Below are positions 55,256-64,000 of a DNA stretch of 64,000 bases, in pieces (position 1 is the first letter of the stretch; each line of letters starts with the position of its first letter). The translations under genes were made by a program, and so were the position numbers. Under the pieces are notes generated by a model. That model was not told the DNA's origin. It did no database searches and saw nothing but the letters and a program-made list of their open reading frames with translations. The DNA is from Rhizobium aethiopicum (GTDB taxonomy: Bacteria; Pseudomonadota; Alphaproteobacteria; Rhizobiales; Rhizobiaceae): contig NZ_JACIFV010000008.1 in NCBI RefSeq assembly GCF_014197535.1, positions 124,001-188,000 of the forward strand, written 5' to 3'.

Positions 55256-56545
55256 ATGACGGATCAAAGCGCTACAATAAAAATCGGTGACAAATCAGTC
55301 GACCTCGCCGTCAAAAGCGGCACGATCGGCCCGAGCGTCATCGACATCGGTGCCCTCTACAAGAACACCGCTTCCTTCACTTACGATCCGGGCTTCACCT
55401 CGACCGCATCCTGTGAATCGAAAATCACCTATATCGACGGTGACGAAGGTGTGCTGCTGCACCGTGGCTATCCGATCGAGCAGCTCGCCGAGCATGGCGA
55501 TTTCCTCGAGGTCTGCTACCTCCTGCTCTACGGTGAATTGCCGACGGCTGCGCAGAAGAAGGATTTCGACTATCGCGTCACGCACCACACGATGGTGCAT
55601 GAGCAGATGAGCCGCTTCTTCACCGGCTTCCGCCGTGATGCGCATCCGATGGCCGTCATGTGCGGCTGCGTCGGCGCGCTGTCGGCCTTCTATCACGACT
55701 CGACCGACATCACCGATCCGCACCAGCGCATGGTCGCCAGCCTGCGCATGATCGCCAAGATGCCGACGCTTGCCGCCATGGCCTACAAGTATCATATCGG
55801 CCAGCCCTTCGTTTACCCGAAGAACGACCTCGACTATGCGTCGAACTTCCTGCGCATGTGCTTTGCCGTCCCCTGCGAGGAATATGTGGTCAATCCGGTG
55901 CTTGCCCGCGCCATGGACCGCATCTTCATCCTGCATGCCGATCACGAGCAGAACGCCTCGACCTCGACCGTCCGTCTCGCCGGTTCGTCGGGCGCCAATC
56001 CGTTCGCCTGCATCGCCGCCGGCATTGCCTGCCTCTGGGGCCCCGCGCACGGCGGCGCCAATGAAGCCGCGCTCAACATGCTGAACGAGATCGGCACGGT
56101 CGACCACATTCCGGAATATATCGCCCGCGCCAAGGACAAGAACGATCCGTTCCGCCTGATGGGCTTCGGTCACCGCGTCTATAAGAACTACGATCCACGC
56201 GCCAAGATCATGCAGAAGACGACGCATGAAGTGCTCGGCGAACTCGGCATCAAGGACGATCCGTTGCTGGAAGTGGCGATGGAGCTGGAGCGCATCGCGC
56301 TCACCGACGAATATTTCATCGAGAAGAAACTCTATCCGAATATCGACTTCTATTCCGGCATCACGCTGAAGGCGCTGGGCTTCCCCACCACCATGTTCAC
56401 CGTGCTCTTCGCGCTTGCCCGCACCGTCGGCTGGATCGCTCAGTGGAACGAGATGATCGAGGATCCGGAACAGCGTATCGGCCGTCCCCGCCAGCTCTAT
56501 GTCGGCGAACCCAAGCGCGACTACATCCCGGTTTCGAAGCGCTGA
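55256..56545 (+). CDS. gltA: citrate synthase
   Basis: This 429-residue first enzyme of the citric acid cycle joins acetyl-CoA from PDH with oxaloacetate. It is the type II form with N-terminal '[51 protein letters not shown]', His and Asp of the active site in '[16 protein letters not shown]' and '[16 protein letters not shown]', and '[34 protein letters not shown]'. The start has CGGAGGA upstream. A bidirectional terminator follows the stop. Confidence 0.98.
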   Translation: MTDQSATIKIGDKSVDLAVKSGTIGPSVIDIGALYKNTASFTYDPGFTSTASCESKITYIDGDEGVLLHRGYPIEQLAEHGDFLEVCYLLLYGELPTAAQKKDFDYRVTHHTMVHEQMSRFFTGFRRDAHPMAVMCGCVGALSAFYHDSTDITDPHQRMVASLRMIAKMPTLAAMAYKYHIGQPFVYPKNDLDYASNFLRMCFAVPCEEYVVNPVLARAMDRIFILHADHEQNASTSTVRLAGSSGANPFACIAAGIACLWGPAHGGANEAALNMLNEIGTVDHIPEYIARAKDKNDPFRLMGFGHRVYKNYDPRAKIMQKTTHEVLGELGIKDDPLLEVAMELERIALTDEYFIEKKLYPNIDFYSGITLKALGFPTTMFTVLFALARTVGWIAQWNEMIEDPEQRIGRPRQLYVGEPKRDYIPVSKR

Positions 56546-56565
56546 TCGCTTCAGAGCTCAAAAAG

Positions 56566-56600
56566 AAACCCGGTCAGGAATGGCCGGGTTTTTTCTTTTT
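56566..56600. terminator. bidirectional terminator between gltA and lpxB
   Basis: AAACCCGG and CCGGGTTT form an 8-bp stem with a 10-base loop. To the right come TTTTCTTTTT for gltA; on the minus strand TTTCTTTTTGAG follows for lpxB. The lpxB stop codon (56574-56576) lies in the loop, and the T tract is read as the Lys residues of the LpxB C-terminus. Confidence 0.85.
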
Positions 56601-57743
56601 CAAAACGTCGAGAAGGATTTCGGCGGCCTGTTCGCCGGGCGGCTTTTCCGTCTGCATGCGCTGCCAGATGAGATCGTAACCTTCCTTCATCGCCTTCAGC
56701 TGATAGGTATCGACCGACAGCCTTTCCATCCAGCGTGCAAGGCTTGCGCCGCGAACGACATCGTTCAGATATTCCGGCACGACCGGGTAATCGGCGATCA
56801 GGTTCGGCAGCGCGCCGGTCCAGGTCTTGATGCCCGATGTCAGCATGCGCATGATCCAGTCGACCTTGTAGGCAGAGACGACCGGAACGTCGGCAAGGGC
56901 GAGTTCGAGAATAACGGTTCCGGACGCCGCCATGGCTGCATCGGCCTCGGCAAAGGCCTTCCATTTTGCTTGCGTGCCGACGACGATCTCCGGCTTTACG
57001 GCCCACCCAGCCGTCATTTCGCGGACAAGCGCTTGCCTGTGCGTCACCGTCGGCAGAATGAAGCGTGTCGGCCCGTTGCGGGCGACGAGTTCATTCGTGG
57101 CGACCTCGAAGTAAGGCAGAAGCTTCTGGATCTCGGAGGAGCGCGATCCGGGAAGAAGCAGGATCGGGCCATTGCCTGGCTGCCTTCCCACGCGCAGGCG
57201 ACGTGTCTCCAGCAGCGCTGGATCGGCGACCAGACGATGCCCGACATAGGTTGTCGTCGGACCATTGAGGCGCTGCATGGCTGCCGGTTCAAAGGGCAGG
57301 ACGGCAAGCACGTGATCGACATAGCCGAGCATGCGCGTGGCGCGATATTCCTTCCAGGCCCAGACGCTTGGACAGACGTAATTGACGACCGGCAGATCGG
57401 GCAACGCGGTGCGCACCCGCTTGGCGACGCGATGGGTGAAATCGGGACTGTCGATGATGACAAGGATATCCGGTTTTGCGGCGATGATCTCAGCCGTGGT
57501 GCGACGGATCAGGCCAAACAGCCTTGGCAGCCGGCTCAGCACCTGGGTGACGCCCATGATCGACAGCTCGGAAAAATCGAACAGGGAGTTCAGCCCCTCC
57601 GCCTGCAGCCCCTCGCCGCCAACGCCGACAAGCTCCACCGGTCCACTGTAAATCCGCTTCAGCGCAGCGATGAGATCAGCGCCGAGCAGATCGCCCGACA
57701 CTTCCCCGGCAATGACGGCGATCTTCAGCGGCGCTCCGTTCAT
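56574..57743 (-). CDS. lpxB: lipid-A-disaccharide synthase
   Basis: This 389-residue glycosyltransferase of family 19 joins two acylated glucosamine units into the lipid A disaccharide. It begins 'LKIAVIAGEVSGDLLGADLIAALK' and contains 'SIMGVTQVLSRLPRLFGL', 'PDFTHRVAKRV', 'YVCPSVWAWKEYRA' and 'LLPGSRSSEI'. The start at 57743 is fixed by a 4-base overlap with lpxI. The C-terminal Lys-Lys-Lys-Lys-Pro-Gly-His-Ser is encoded by the terminator shared with gltA. Confidence 0.96.
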   Translation of the reverse strand: MNGAPLKIAVIAGEVSGDLLGADLIAALKRIYSGPVELVGVGGEGLQAEGLNSLFDFSELSIMGVTQVLSRLPRLFGLIRRTTAEIIAAKPDILVIIDSPDFTHRVAKRVRTALPDLPVVNYVCPSVWAWKEYRATRMLGYVDHVLAVLPFEPAAMQRLNGPTTTYVGHRLVADPALLETRRLRVGRQPGNGPILLLPGSRSSEIQKLLPYFEVATNELVARNGPTRFILPTVTHRQALVREMTAGWAVKPEIVVGTQAKWKAFAEADAAMAASGTVILELALADVPVVSAYKVDWIMRMLTSGIKTWTGALPNLIADYPVVPEYLNDVVRGASLARWMERLSVDTYQLKAMKEGYDLIWQRMQTEKPPGEQAAEILLDVLKKKKPGHS

Positions 57744-58621
57744 TCGAGCCCCCATGCCGGCAGACCGCGGTCGATGCCGCAGACAAACAACCCAGCCTCG
57801 TCGGCGGCGCTGATGACTGCGGCCCGATCGAGCACCAGCGAGCGACCGGCTTCGATTGCGATGCCGGCAAGGCCGGCTTTCGCAGCGTTCAAAATTGTGG
57901 CAACGCCGATCGCCGGCAGGTCGGCGCGAATGTCCTGTTGCGGCTTGCAGAGCTTGACGAGCACGCCGCGGCGGCGCGGCGAGATCCGTCCGGCGGCCCT
58001 CAGGCCGGCGACACGGTCCAGCATCTCATCTGTGCCCTCAAGTCCTTCCAGCGCGACGACGCGCCCGCCGATGCTGACTGCACCCTGGCCGACATCCAGC
58101 CGGCCAAGCGTCTCGGCGGCATTGGCGGCTTGGCTGATATCGCGCCGGTCTTCCTCGCCGGGCGCGGCGGCGCCAAGCGGGCCAACGGAAGCGAGCAGGT
58201 CGGGGGCGATCTCGTGGGCGCCGACGACGCGCCGGCCGTTCCCCTCGATCAACCGGATCACCATCTGCAGAACCGTATCGTCGCCGCCGGAGAGCAGTGT
58301 GCGAATGGCGGCCGGAACCTTCATCAGGATGCGCAACGTCGGGCGCACCTCGCGCCATTCCGGCCGGCGGCGCACGCTTCCCGACATCACCACACGTCCG
58401 ACGCCGTATCGGTTGAAGAGACCCTCGAGGGCGGCGAAATCGCCGATGCCGATAACAGCGTGATCATAGCCTTCCCAGCGTGGATCACTCTCGTCCTTCA
58501 GCGCGACGATAACGGGATTTTCGCCAGCCGCGCGCGCGGCTTCGGCGACATAGGAAGGCAGAAGGCCACCGCCGGCGATGATCGCCAGCCGGCCCGCAGC
58601 GGTGTCGCCTGTTAAAGCCAC
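57740..58621 (-). CDS. lpxI: UDP-2,3-diacylglucosamine pyrophosphatase LpxI
   Basis: This 293-residue enzyme cleaves UDP-diacylglucosamine to lipid X in bacteria that lack LpxH, as in most alphaproteobacteria. It begins 'RLAIIAGGGLLPSYVAEAARAAG'. The family's C-terminal catalytic region includes 'GTDEMLDRVAGLR', 'GVLVKLCKPQQDIRADLPAIGVATILNAAKAGLAGIAIEAG'. It lies between lpxA (3 bases) and lpxB (4-base overlap), the position that identified the family in Caulobacter. Confidence 0.95.
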   Translation of the reverse strand: MALTGDTAAGRLAIIAGGGLLPSYVAEAARAAGENPVIVALKDESDPRWEGYDHAVIGIGDFAALEGLFNRYGVGRVVMSGSVRRRPEWREVRPTLRILMKVPAAIRTLLSGGDDTVLQMVIRLIEGNGRRVVGAHEIAPDLLASVGPLGAAAPGEEDRRDISQAANAAETLGRLDVGQGAVSIGGRVVALEGLEGTDEMLDRVAGLRAAGRISPRRRGVLVKLCKPQQDIRADLPAIGVATILNAAKAGLAGIAIEAGRSLVLDRAAVISAADEAGLFVCGIDRGLPAWGLE

Positions 58622-58624
58622 GGA

Positions 58625-59443
58625 CTAGCCCTTCTGCCCCCGGGTCGGCGAGGACAGCGCGCGGTCGCTCTCGGCCGCAATGAAGTCGAGGATCTGCACG
58701 ACCTGCTCGCAATCGGCATATTCCTCGCGGATCGCGGCGGCGTTTTCGCGCACGGAACCCGTTCCTTCGAAGATCGCCTTGTAGGCGCGGCGCACCCGGT
58801 GGATGACGGCGCGGTCGATGCCGGCCCGCGTCATGCCGACGACGTTGAGGCCGCCCAGCAGACCGGGATTACCGTTCAGCATGCCATAGGGAATGACATC
58901 GTAACTCACCGCCGACAGGCCGCCGACGAAGGCGTGGCGGCCGACGCGGGTAAACTGGTGAACAGCCGAGCCGCCGCCTAGGATCACGCGATCCTCGATG
59001 ACGACATGGCCGGCGAGCATGACGTTGTTCGACATGATCACATGGTTGCCGACCCGGCAGTCATGCGCGACGTGGGAATTGGCAAGGAAAAGATTGTTGT
59101 CGCCAACGATCGTCTCACCGCCGAAATCGGCCGTGCCGGTGTTCATCGTCACACCTTCACGGATCGTGCAATTGGCGCCGACCGTCAGCGTCGTTTCCTC
59201 ACCGCCGTGGTGCACGCTCTGCGGATCACCGCCGACGACGGCCATCGGGAAGATGCGCGTGCCATTGCCGATCACAGTGCGGCCGGTGACGACCGCATGC
59301 GCCAGGAGCTCGACATTCGCATGCAGGACGACATGCGGCCCGACATGGCAAAAAGGACCGATTTTGACGCCCTCGCCGATGGTAGCCCCGTCTTCGACGA
59401 CAGCCATCGGATGAATACGGGCGCTTTCGGCGATCTTGCTCAT
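58625..59443 (-). CDS. lpxA: UDP-N-acetylglucosamine acyltransferase
   Basis: This 272-residue enzyme adds a hydroxyacyl chain to UDP-GlcNAc, the first step of lipid A synthesis. The left-handed beta helix of hexapeptide repeats is clear through about residues 5-190 ('[29 protein letters not shown]'). '[17 protein letters not shown]' carries the catalytic His, and '[40 protein letters not shown]' is the helical end. The start overlaps the fabZ stop (ATGA). Confidence 0.97.
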   Translation of the reverse strand: MSKIAESARIHPMAVVEDGATIGEGVKIGPFCHVGPHVVLHANVELLAHAVVTGRTVIGNGTRIFPMAVVGGDPQSVHHGGEETTLTVGANCTIREGVTMNTGTADFGGETIVGDNNLFLANSHVAHDCRVGNHVIMSNNVMLAGHVVIEDRVILGGGSAVHQFTRVGRHAFVGGLSAVSYDVIPYGMLNGNPGLLGGLNVVGMTRAGIDRAVIHRVRRAYKAIFEGTGSVRENAAAIREEYADCEQVVQILDFIAAESDRALSSPTRGQKG

Positions 59444-59907
59444 GCCTGATCCTTACGAACGATCATCGCGCCGATGTCAGCTTCGGCGACAAGTGCGCCG
59501 TCAACCTTGGCGTCGCAATGGAATTTCCAGATATTGCCGCGTTGCTTGTTCTTCTTGACATGGAATTCGACGCGGTCGCCGGGCACGACCGGCTTGCGGA
59601 AGCGCGCATTCTCGATGGTCATGAAGTAGACGAGGTTACCGGTCTGACCTTCCTTCTTGGCGCAGATGGCACCCGCCGTCTGAGCCATGCCCTCGATCAG
59701 CAAAACCCCGGGCATAATCGGCGCTTCCGGAAAATGGCCGGTGAAATGCGGTTCGTTCACCGTGACGTTCTTGATGCCGATCGCCGTGTTGTCTCCGTCG
59801 ATCCCGATGATCTTATCGACCATGAGAAACGGATAGCGATGCGGCAGCAGCTTCATGATCTCGGTAATATCAGCCGAAGAAAGCGTGGTCGTGGCTTCCT
59901 CAGTCAT
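59440..59907 (-). CDS. fabZ: 3-hydroxyacyl-ACP dehydratase FabZ
   Basis: This 155-residue hotdog-fold enzyme dehydrates 3-hydroxyacyl-ACP in fatty acid synthesis, competing with LpxA/LpxD for the same intermediates. It has '[22 protein letters not shown]' and the active-site His and Glu in '[28 protein letters not shown]'. The start overlaps the end of lpxD by 8 bases, and the stop overlaps lpxA by 4. Confidence 0.97.
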   Translation of the reverse strand: MTEEATTTLSSADITEIMKLLPHRYPFLMVDKIIGIDGDNTAIGIKNVTVNEPHFTGHFPEAPIMPGVLLIEGMAQTAGAICAKKEGQTGNLVYFMTIENARFRKPVVPGDRVEFHVKKNKQRGNIWKFHCDAKVDGALVAEADIGAMIVRKDQA

Positions 59908-60964
59908 TTTGCTTGCCTCCAGGGTTCCTCCCGCGCAACTTGGATTTCGATACCTGTTGCGCGGCCTCTCTCAGATAGTCTTTTAGCGGACGTGCAGGTA
60001 TACCGCCATATTGTCCGCCGGCGGCAAGGTCGGTCATGATACCGCTTTTGGCAGCGATCTGCACGCCATCGCCGATCGTCACATGTCCCTTGATTCCCGC
60101 CTGGCCGCCGATCTGCACGCCATTGCCGATTTTCGTGCTGCCGGCGATGCCGACCTGCGAAACGATGGCGCAATGGCGGCCGATCTGGACGTTGTGGCCG
60201 ATCTGGACCTGATTGTCGATCTTGGTCCCCTCGCCGATCACCGTGTCGTCCATGGCACCGCGGTCGATGGTCGTGTTGGCGCCGATCTCGACATTGTCCT
60301 GGATGATCACCCGGCCGATCTGAACGATCTTGATCATGCCGCGCGGACCCGGTGCATAACCAAAACCGTCCTGGCCGATTCGAACACCGTTGTGGATGAT
60401 GACGCCATTGCCGATCAGCGCACAAAGAATGCTCGCTCCAGCCGCAATCGAACAATCCCGGCCGATCTTGACGTTCGGACCGATAACGCTGTTCGCGCCG
60501 ATGCGGGTTCCTTCCCCGATCTCGGCCTGCGCACCGATGACGGCCAGCGGTTCGACGATCACGCCCTTTTCGAGTTTGGCGCTCGGATCAATCACTGCGC
60601 TCGGAGCAATCCCGCTTTCACCCGAAAGAGCGACCGGACGCAATGCTGCGGGGTAGAACAGGCCGCCCGCCATTGCGAAGGCAGCATGCGGATTGGACGA
60701 AAGGATAACCGGAAGATGCGGAGGAACGAGATCGGCAAGCGCCTTGTCGCAGATCACCGCCGAGGCCTCGCATGTCGCAAACTCCTCGCGGTTGCGGCGA
60801 GACAGGATATAGCAGACATCGCCTGCCCGCGCCCGGCTGATGGGGGCGACGGACCTGACGATGACATTGGCATGATCGGAATTGGCGAGTTCCGCCCCAA
60901 GAAACCCTGCCAGCTCAGCGAGCTTCAGACCTTCATGGGGCAGAAAAAAAACGTTTTGCTCCAT
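59900..60964 (-). CDS. lpxD: UDP-3-O-(3-hydroxyacyl)glucosamine N-acyltransferase
   Basis: This 354-residue third enzyme of lipid A synthesis has an N-terminal uridine-binding domain (about 1-110, '[42 protein letters not shown]'). A long beta helix of hexapeptide repeats (about 115-320) follows, with the catalytic His in '[25 protein letters not shown]'. The start at 60964 matches the family; the frame is open to 61123. It overlaps fabZ by 8 bases and begins 50 bases after bamA. Confidence 0.97.
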   Translation of the reverse strand: MEQNVFFLPHEGLKLAELAGFLGAELANSDHANVIVRSVAPISRARAGDVCYILSRRNREEFATCEASAVICDKALADLVPPHLPVILSSNPHAAFAMAGGLFYPAALRPVALSGESGIAPSAVIDPSAKLEKGVIVEPLAVIGAQAEIGEGTRIGANSVIGPNVKIGRDCSIAAGASILCALIGNGVIIHNGVRIGQDGFGYAPGPRGMIKIVQIGRVIIQDNVEIGANTTIDRGAMDDTVIGEGTKIDNQVQIGHNVQIGRHCAIVSQVGIAGSTKIGNGVQIGGQAGIKGHVTIGDGVQIAAKSGIMTDLAAGGQYGGIPARPLKDYLREAAQQVSKSKLRGRNPGGKQND

Positions 60965-61014
60965 CGGCAATGCTCCAGAACGGAATTGAGTCTTACAGTT
61001 CCGGACTGCCGATA

Positions 61015-63354
61015 TCAGAATTGGTTGTTGATGCCAAACTTGAAGTTTTGCGTCTTGTCGAAGTCTTCCTTGAGGACCGGGATTGCGTAATCCAGACGCA
61101 ATGAACCGAAAGGAGACTGCCAAACGACACCGACACCGACGGAAGCGCGCAGCGAGGCGTCTTCGCCCTCAATGCCGTCGCCCCTCAGATCAACGTCGTT
61201 GCCGAACAACGTGCCGGCGTCGGCGAAGACCGCGCCGCGCAGGTTGAAGTCGCGCGGGAAGCCCGGCATCGGGAAAGTCGCTTCGGCCGATGCGGTGAAG
61301 TAGGTTGTACCGCCCAGCGGATCGTCGTTGTCACCCCTGACGCGCGGGCCGATACCCTTGTTCTCGAAGCCACGAATGTCGCCATTGGTCAGCGTGAACT
61401 GGTCGAAGACGTTCAGGTGCTCACCGAAGCCGACGACATAACCCGCCGAAGCAGAAACCGAGCCGATGATATCGGCATCGTCGGCGAGCAGGTGGTAGTA
61501 GCGGGCCTTGCCGTAGATCTTGTAGAACTGCGAGTCGCCCCCGAGGCCGGCAATTTCCTGCGTCGCCGTCGCGTAGATGCCTTCGCGCGGCAGAACCGTG
61601 TCATCGAGCGTGTTGTAGGTCAGCGTCTGCGAGACGGAAGAACGTGTCCACGGGCTGTCCTCAACCAGGTGCTGATACGGAGCGGACAGATCGGAAAGGT
61701 CGCTGTTGTCAGCGTCGTACTTCATCTGCTTGTAGTTATAGCGGAAAGTCGTCGCCAGATCTTCGGTGATCGGCGCCGTGACGCGCAGAACGACGCTGGT
61801 TTCCTCGTAGTCGTAATTGTCGTTGCTCGACGTTTCGCTGTGGTTGACGTCGAAGCCCGCCGCCAGGCGGTAGCCGAGGAAATAGGGTTCGGTGAAGCTG
61901 ACGCCGTAGGCGCGCGAGCCTTCCTGACCGCCGCCGGCCGAGATGCGGATGTACTGACCGCGACCAAGGAAATTCTTTTCTTCGATCGATGCTTCGAGCA
62001 GCAGACCGTCACCGCCGGCGGCATAACCCGCGCCGACACCGAACGAACCGGTCGACTGATCCTGCACGTCGACCACCACCACGACACGATCCGGGGAGCT
62101 ACCCGGCTGGGTGGAGATATTGACCGAAGAGAAGTAACCGAGCGCTTCCAGGCGGCGCTTGGCCTTGGTGATCATCTGCTGATTGAAGGCGTCGCCTTCG
62201 CTCATGTCGAATTCGCGGCGGATGACGTAGTCGCGCGTGCGGCTGTTGCCGCGGATCTCGATGCGCTCGACATAGGCGCGCTCGCCCTGGTCGACGAGAT
62301 ATTCGACGCCGATCGTGTTGTTGTTGAGGTCGCGGTTACCGCGCGGCGTGACGCGCGCAAAGGGATAACCGGCGGAGGCCACCTGATCGGAAATCGCTTC
62401 GATCGACTTCTGAACTTCCTTGGCGCTGTAGAGGTGGCCTTCTTTCGTGCGCACCAGCGGCAGCAGCTGATCCGAGCCGACGCCTTCAACGGTGGACTGA
62501 ACAGTCACCGGTCCGAAATTGTAGCGCTGGCCTTCCTCGATGTTGAAGGTGAGCGTGTATTTGTTGGTTGCCTCGTCAAAGCTGGCATCGGAAGAGACGA
62601 TGCGCATGTCGGCATAGCCGCGATTGTAATAGAACTGGCGCAGCGCTTCTTCGTCGGCGTGGAGCTTGTCTTCGTTGTAGACGTCCTTGCGGGTCAGGAA
62701 CGAAAGGAAGTTCGAACGCTTTGTCTGAATTACGGCAGCAAGGCGGCCGGCGCTATAGGCGTTGTTGCCGACGAAATTGATCGCATCGATCTTGGTGCGG
62801 TCACCTTCGTTGATGACGAAAGCAAGGTTGACGCGGCCTTCGCCCAGCGGCACCACCTGCGTCGTCACTTCGACTTCGCTGCGGCCGGTGGCGGCATAGG
62901 CATCCTTGATCGCCTGGATGTCGGACTGAATCTGCGTGTCGCTGTAAGGACCGGCAGCATGCGTCTGGACGATCGTCGCGAGCTTGTCGTCCTTGATTTT
63001 GCGGTTGCCGTTGAAGACGACCTGATTGACGAGCTGGGCCTCCTGGACGTTGACGACCAGCGTGCCACCAGAAACCGAAATCTTCACATCGGAGAAGTAG
63101 CCCGTGCCGTAAAGCTGTTTGACCGAGTTATCGATATCAGTGTTCGAGAAACTCTTGCCGGGCGTGATGGTGAGGTTCGACCGGACGGCTTCCGCGCCGA
63201 CGCGGCTTGCGCCACGCACATCGATGCGCTGGATGACCGCGGCCTCGGCGGCCGTAGCGGAAACGAACGTCAAAGCACCTGCGCCCGAAGCAACAACACT
63301 AGCAGACAGCGCAACCGCCGATACTGCGTTCAAAAACTTTGAACCAGCCTTCAT
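61015..63354 (-). CDS. bamA: outer membrane protein assembly factor BamA
   Basis: This 779-residue outer-membrane protein inserts beta-barrel proteins. A signal peptide (to about 37, ending 'SATAAEA') is followed by five POTRA domains (about 38-375, starting '[22 protein letters not shown]') and a 16-strand barrel. The barrel includes '[30 protein letters not shown]', the VRGF-like '[13 protein letters not shown]', and a C-terminal strand ending in aromatic Phe ('[10 protein letters not shown]'). It follows rseP and precedes lpxD, the common envelope gene order. Confidence 0.97.
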   Translation of the reverse strand: MKAGSKFLNAVSAVALSASVVASGAGALTFVSATAAEAAVIQRIDVRGASRVGAEAVRSNLTITPGKSFSNTDIDNSVKQLYGTGYFSDVKISVSGGTLVVNVQEAQLVNQVVFNGNRKIKDDKLATIVQTHAAGPYSDTQIQSDIQAIKDAYAATGRSEVEVTTQVVPLGEGRVNLAFVINEGDRTKIDAINFVGNNAYSAGRLAAVIQTKRSNFLSFLTRKDVYNEDKLHADEEALRQFYYNRGYADMRIVSSDASFDEATNKYTLTFNIEEGQRYNFGPVTVQSTVEGVGSDQLLPLVRTKEGHLYSAKEVQKSIEAISDQVASAGYPFARVTPRGNRDLNNNTIGVEYLVDQGERAYVERIEIRGNSRTRDYVIRREFDMSEGDAFNQQMITKAKRRLEALGYFSSVNISTQPGSSPDRVVVVVDVQDQSTGSFGVGAGYAAGGDGLLLEASIEEKNFLGRGQYIRISAGGGQEGSRAYGVSFTEPYFLGYRLAAGFDVNHSETSSNDNYDYEETSVVLRVTAPITEDLATTFRYNYKQMKYDADNSDLSDLSAPYQHLVEDSPWTRSSVSQTLTYNTLDDTVLPREGIYATATQEIAGLGGDSQFYKIYGKARYYHLLADDADIIGSVSASAGYVVGFGEHLNVFDQFTLTNGDIRGFENKGIGPRVRGDNDDPLGGTTYFTASAEATFPMPGFPRDFNLRGAVFADAGTLFGNDVDLRGDGIEGEDASLRASVGVGVVWQSPFGSLRLDYAIPVLKEDFDKTQNFKFGINNQF

Positions 63355-63556
63355 TTCACCTATTACCTTTTTTCCCTCGTCCCCGTCCCCGGGAGAACCC
63401 GATTCCGGTCACGTGTGTCGTTTTACCCGCTTTTGACATACAAGCAAGGGAGGGCGTTAATTTCTGTTTACTTCATTTCCAAGCGTGACCCATTCGCCAC
63501 TACAGCCTTGAAACATCGTAAATAAATAGTAATTCCCTTGCCTTACGCGTTTACCT

Positions 63557-64000
63557 TCAGCTCAGGCTGATGTCGTTCCAGGTCGTGAAAACCATCAATG
63601 TCAATATCATTGCCAGGCCTATACGAAATGCAATTTCCTGAGCCTTGGCACCCAGCGGTTTTCCTCTGACCGCTTCCACCGCATAGAACATCAGGTGGCC
63701 GCCATCAAGTACCGGAACCGGCATCAGGTTAAGCAATCCTATCGAAACCGACAGCACCGCAGCAAGCTGCAACACTGCCCCAACGCCAAGCTTCGCCATC
63801 TGGCCGGTAGCCTGAGCCACACGGATCGGCCCGCCCAGCTGATCGGCCCGCATCGATCCGCTGAATATGTTGCCGATATATTTGAAGGTGTCCGTGACTA
63901 TTTGCCCGCTGGCGATCACGCCCTCACGCAGCGCCTGGAGCGGAGTGTAGGTCTGCAGCCGGAAATTGCCGGAGTTCTTGTCGGTAGCGATGCCGATCTG
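63557..64000 (-). CDS. rseP: site-2 protease RseP/MmpA (C-terminal part, cut by window edge)
   Basis: This is the last 148 residues of an intramembrane zinc protease that trims membrane-bound anti-sigma factors and leftover signal peptides. The third zinc ligand lies in 'NLMPVPVLDGGHLMFYAVEAVRGKPL', the Leu-Asp-Gly motif, and a last helix ends the protein ('LAMILTLMVFTTWNDISLS'). The N-terminal HExxH motif and the PDZ domain are outside the window. The reading frame continues uninterrupted to base 64000. It lies 202 bases before bamA, its usual neighbour. Confidence 0.9.
   Translation of the reverse strand, partial: QIGIATDKNSGNFRLQTYTPLQALREGVIASGQIVTDTFKYIGNIFSGSMRADQLGGPIRVAQATGQMAKLGVGAVLQLAAVLSVSIGLLNLMPVPVLDGGHLMFYAVEAVRGKPLGAKAQEIAFRIGLAMILTLMVFTTWNDISLS

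Noticed and set aside
61417..63342. A 641-codon plus-strand frame opposite bamA
   Set aside because: It is a shadow of the bamA frame with no family resemblance.

Overview
The window is a chromosomal segment of an alphaproteobacterium of the Rhizobium/Agrobacterium type, most probably Rhizobium itself. Several things point there: the dusB(nifR3)-ntrB-ntrC and ntrY-ntrX-hfq-hflX groups, pyruvate dehydrogenase E1 beta with a fused lipoyl domain, lipid A synthesis through LpxI, a DUF934/DUF2849 sulfite-reductase operon, a GAAC-N7-GAAC SOS box in front of lexA, and nested intergenic palindromes of the rhizobial mosaic type. Bases are GC-rich (by eye) except in parts of the left third. There are no symbiosis genes, rRNA genes, insertion sequences or CRISPR arrays. 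One tRNA gene, tRNA-Lys(UUU), was found.

Layout. (1) 1-15.5 kb is a loosely packed accessory region: a DUF982 protein, a small lipoprotein-like protein, an ornithine carbamoyltransferase-like protein lacking the usual carbamoyl-phosphate motif, an ABC exporter, a LysR regulator, a class III nucleotide cyclase, an FAD monooxygenase, a nucleoside deaminase, an L,D-transpeptidase, several small membrane or secreted proteins, a PD-(D/E)XK nuclease-like protein, two small conserved cassette genes and decayed gene remnants. It ends at the tRNA-Lys gene, a typical island boundary. (2) 15.8-23 kb holds ccdA, an AEC transporter, a UbiH-type hydroxylase and the cysG-DUF2849-cysI-DUF934 operon. (3) 23-38.5 kb holds a deaminase and mazG, then hflX, hfq, a D-amino acid aminotransferase, the nitrogen two-component systems NtrYX and NtrBC, dusB, ispDF and cinA. 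An aldo/keto reductase and a 583-bp non-coding stretch separate ntrY from ntrC. That stretch carries tandem DnaA boxes and an orphan terminator. (4) 38.5-52.5 kb is central metabolism: lipA, lpd, pdhABC, an FtsB-like protein, eno, kdsA and lexA. (5) 52.5-64 kb holds comEC, gltA and the envelope cluster rseP-bamA-lpxD-fabZ-lpxA-lpxI-lpxB.

How the genes work together. LipA makes the lipoyl groups carried by PdhB and PdhC and reoxidised by Lpd; Eno supplies phosphoenolpyruvate to the pathway that feeds PDH, and GltA takes the acetyl-CoA it makes. KdsA, FabZ and LpxA/D/I/B make the Kdo and lipid A parts of LPS, and BamA inserts outer-membrane proteins. CysG makes the siroheme needed by CysI. NtrB/NtrC and NtrY/NtrX sense nitrogen or redox state; only NtrC keeps the sigma-54 contact loop.

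No large, clearly new multi-gene system was found. The best leads are the accessory block at 11.2-15.6 kb, the DnaA-box/terminator stretch between the aldo/keto reductase and ntrC, and the repeat-derived tail of MazG. Start sites were chosen by Shine-Dalgarno position, gene overlap and family alignment from memory. No database search was run.
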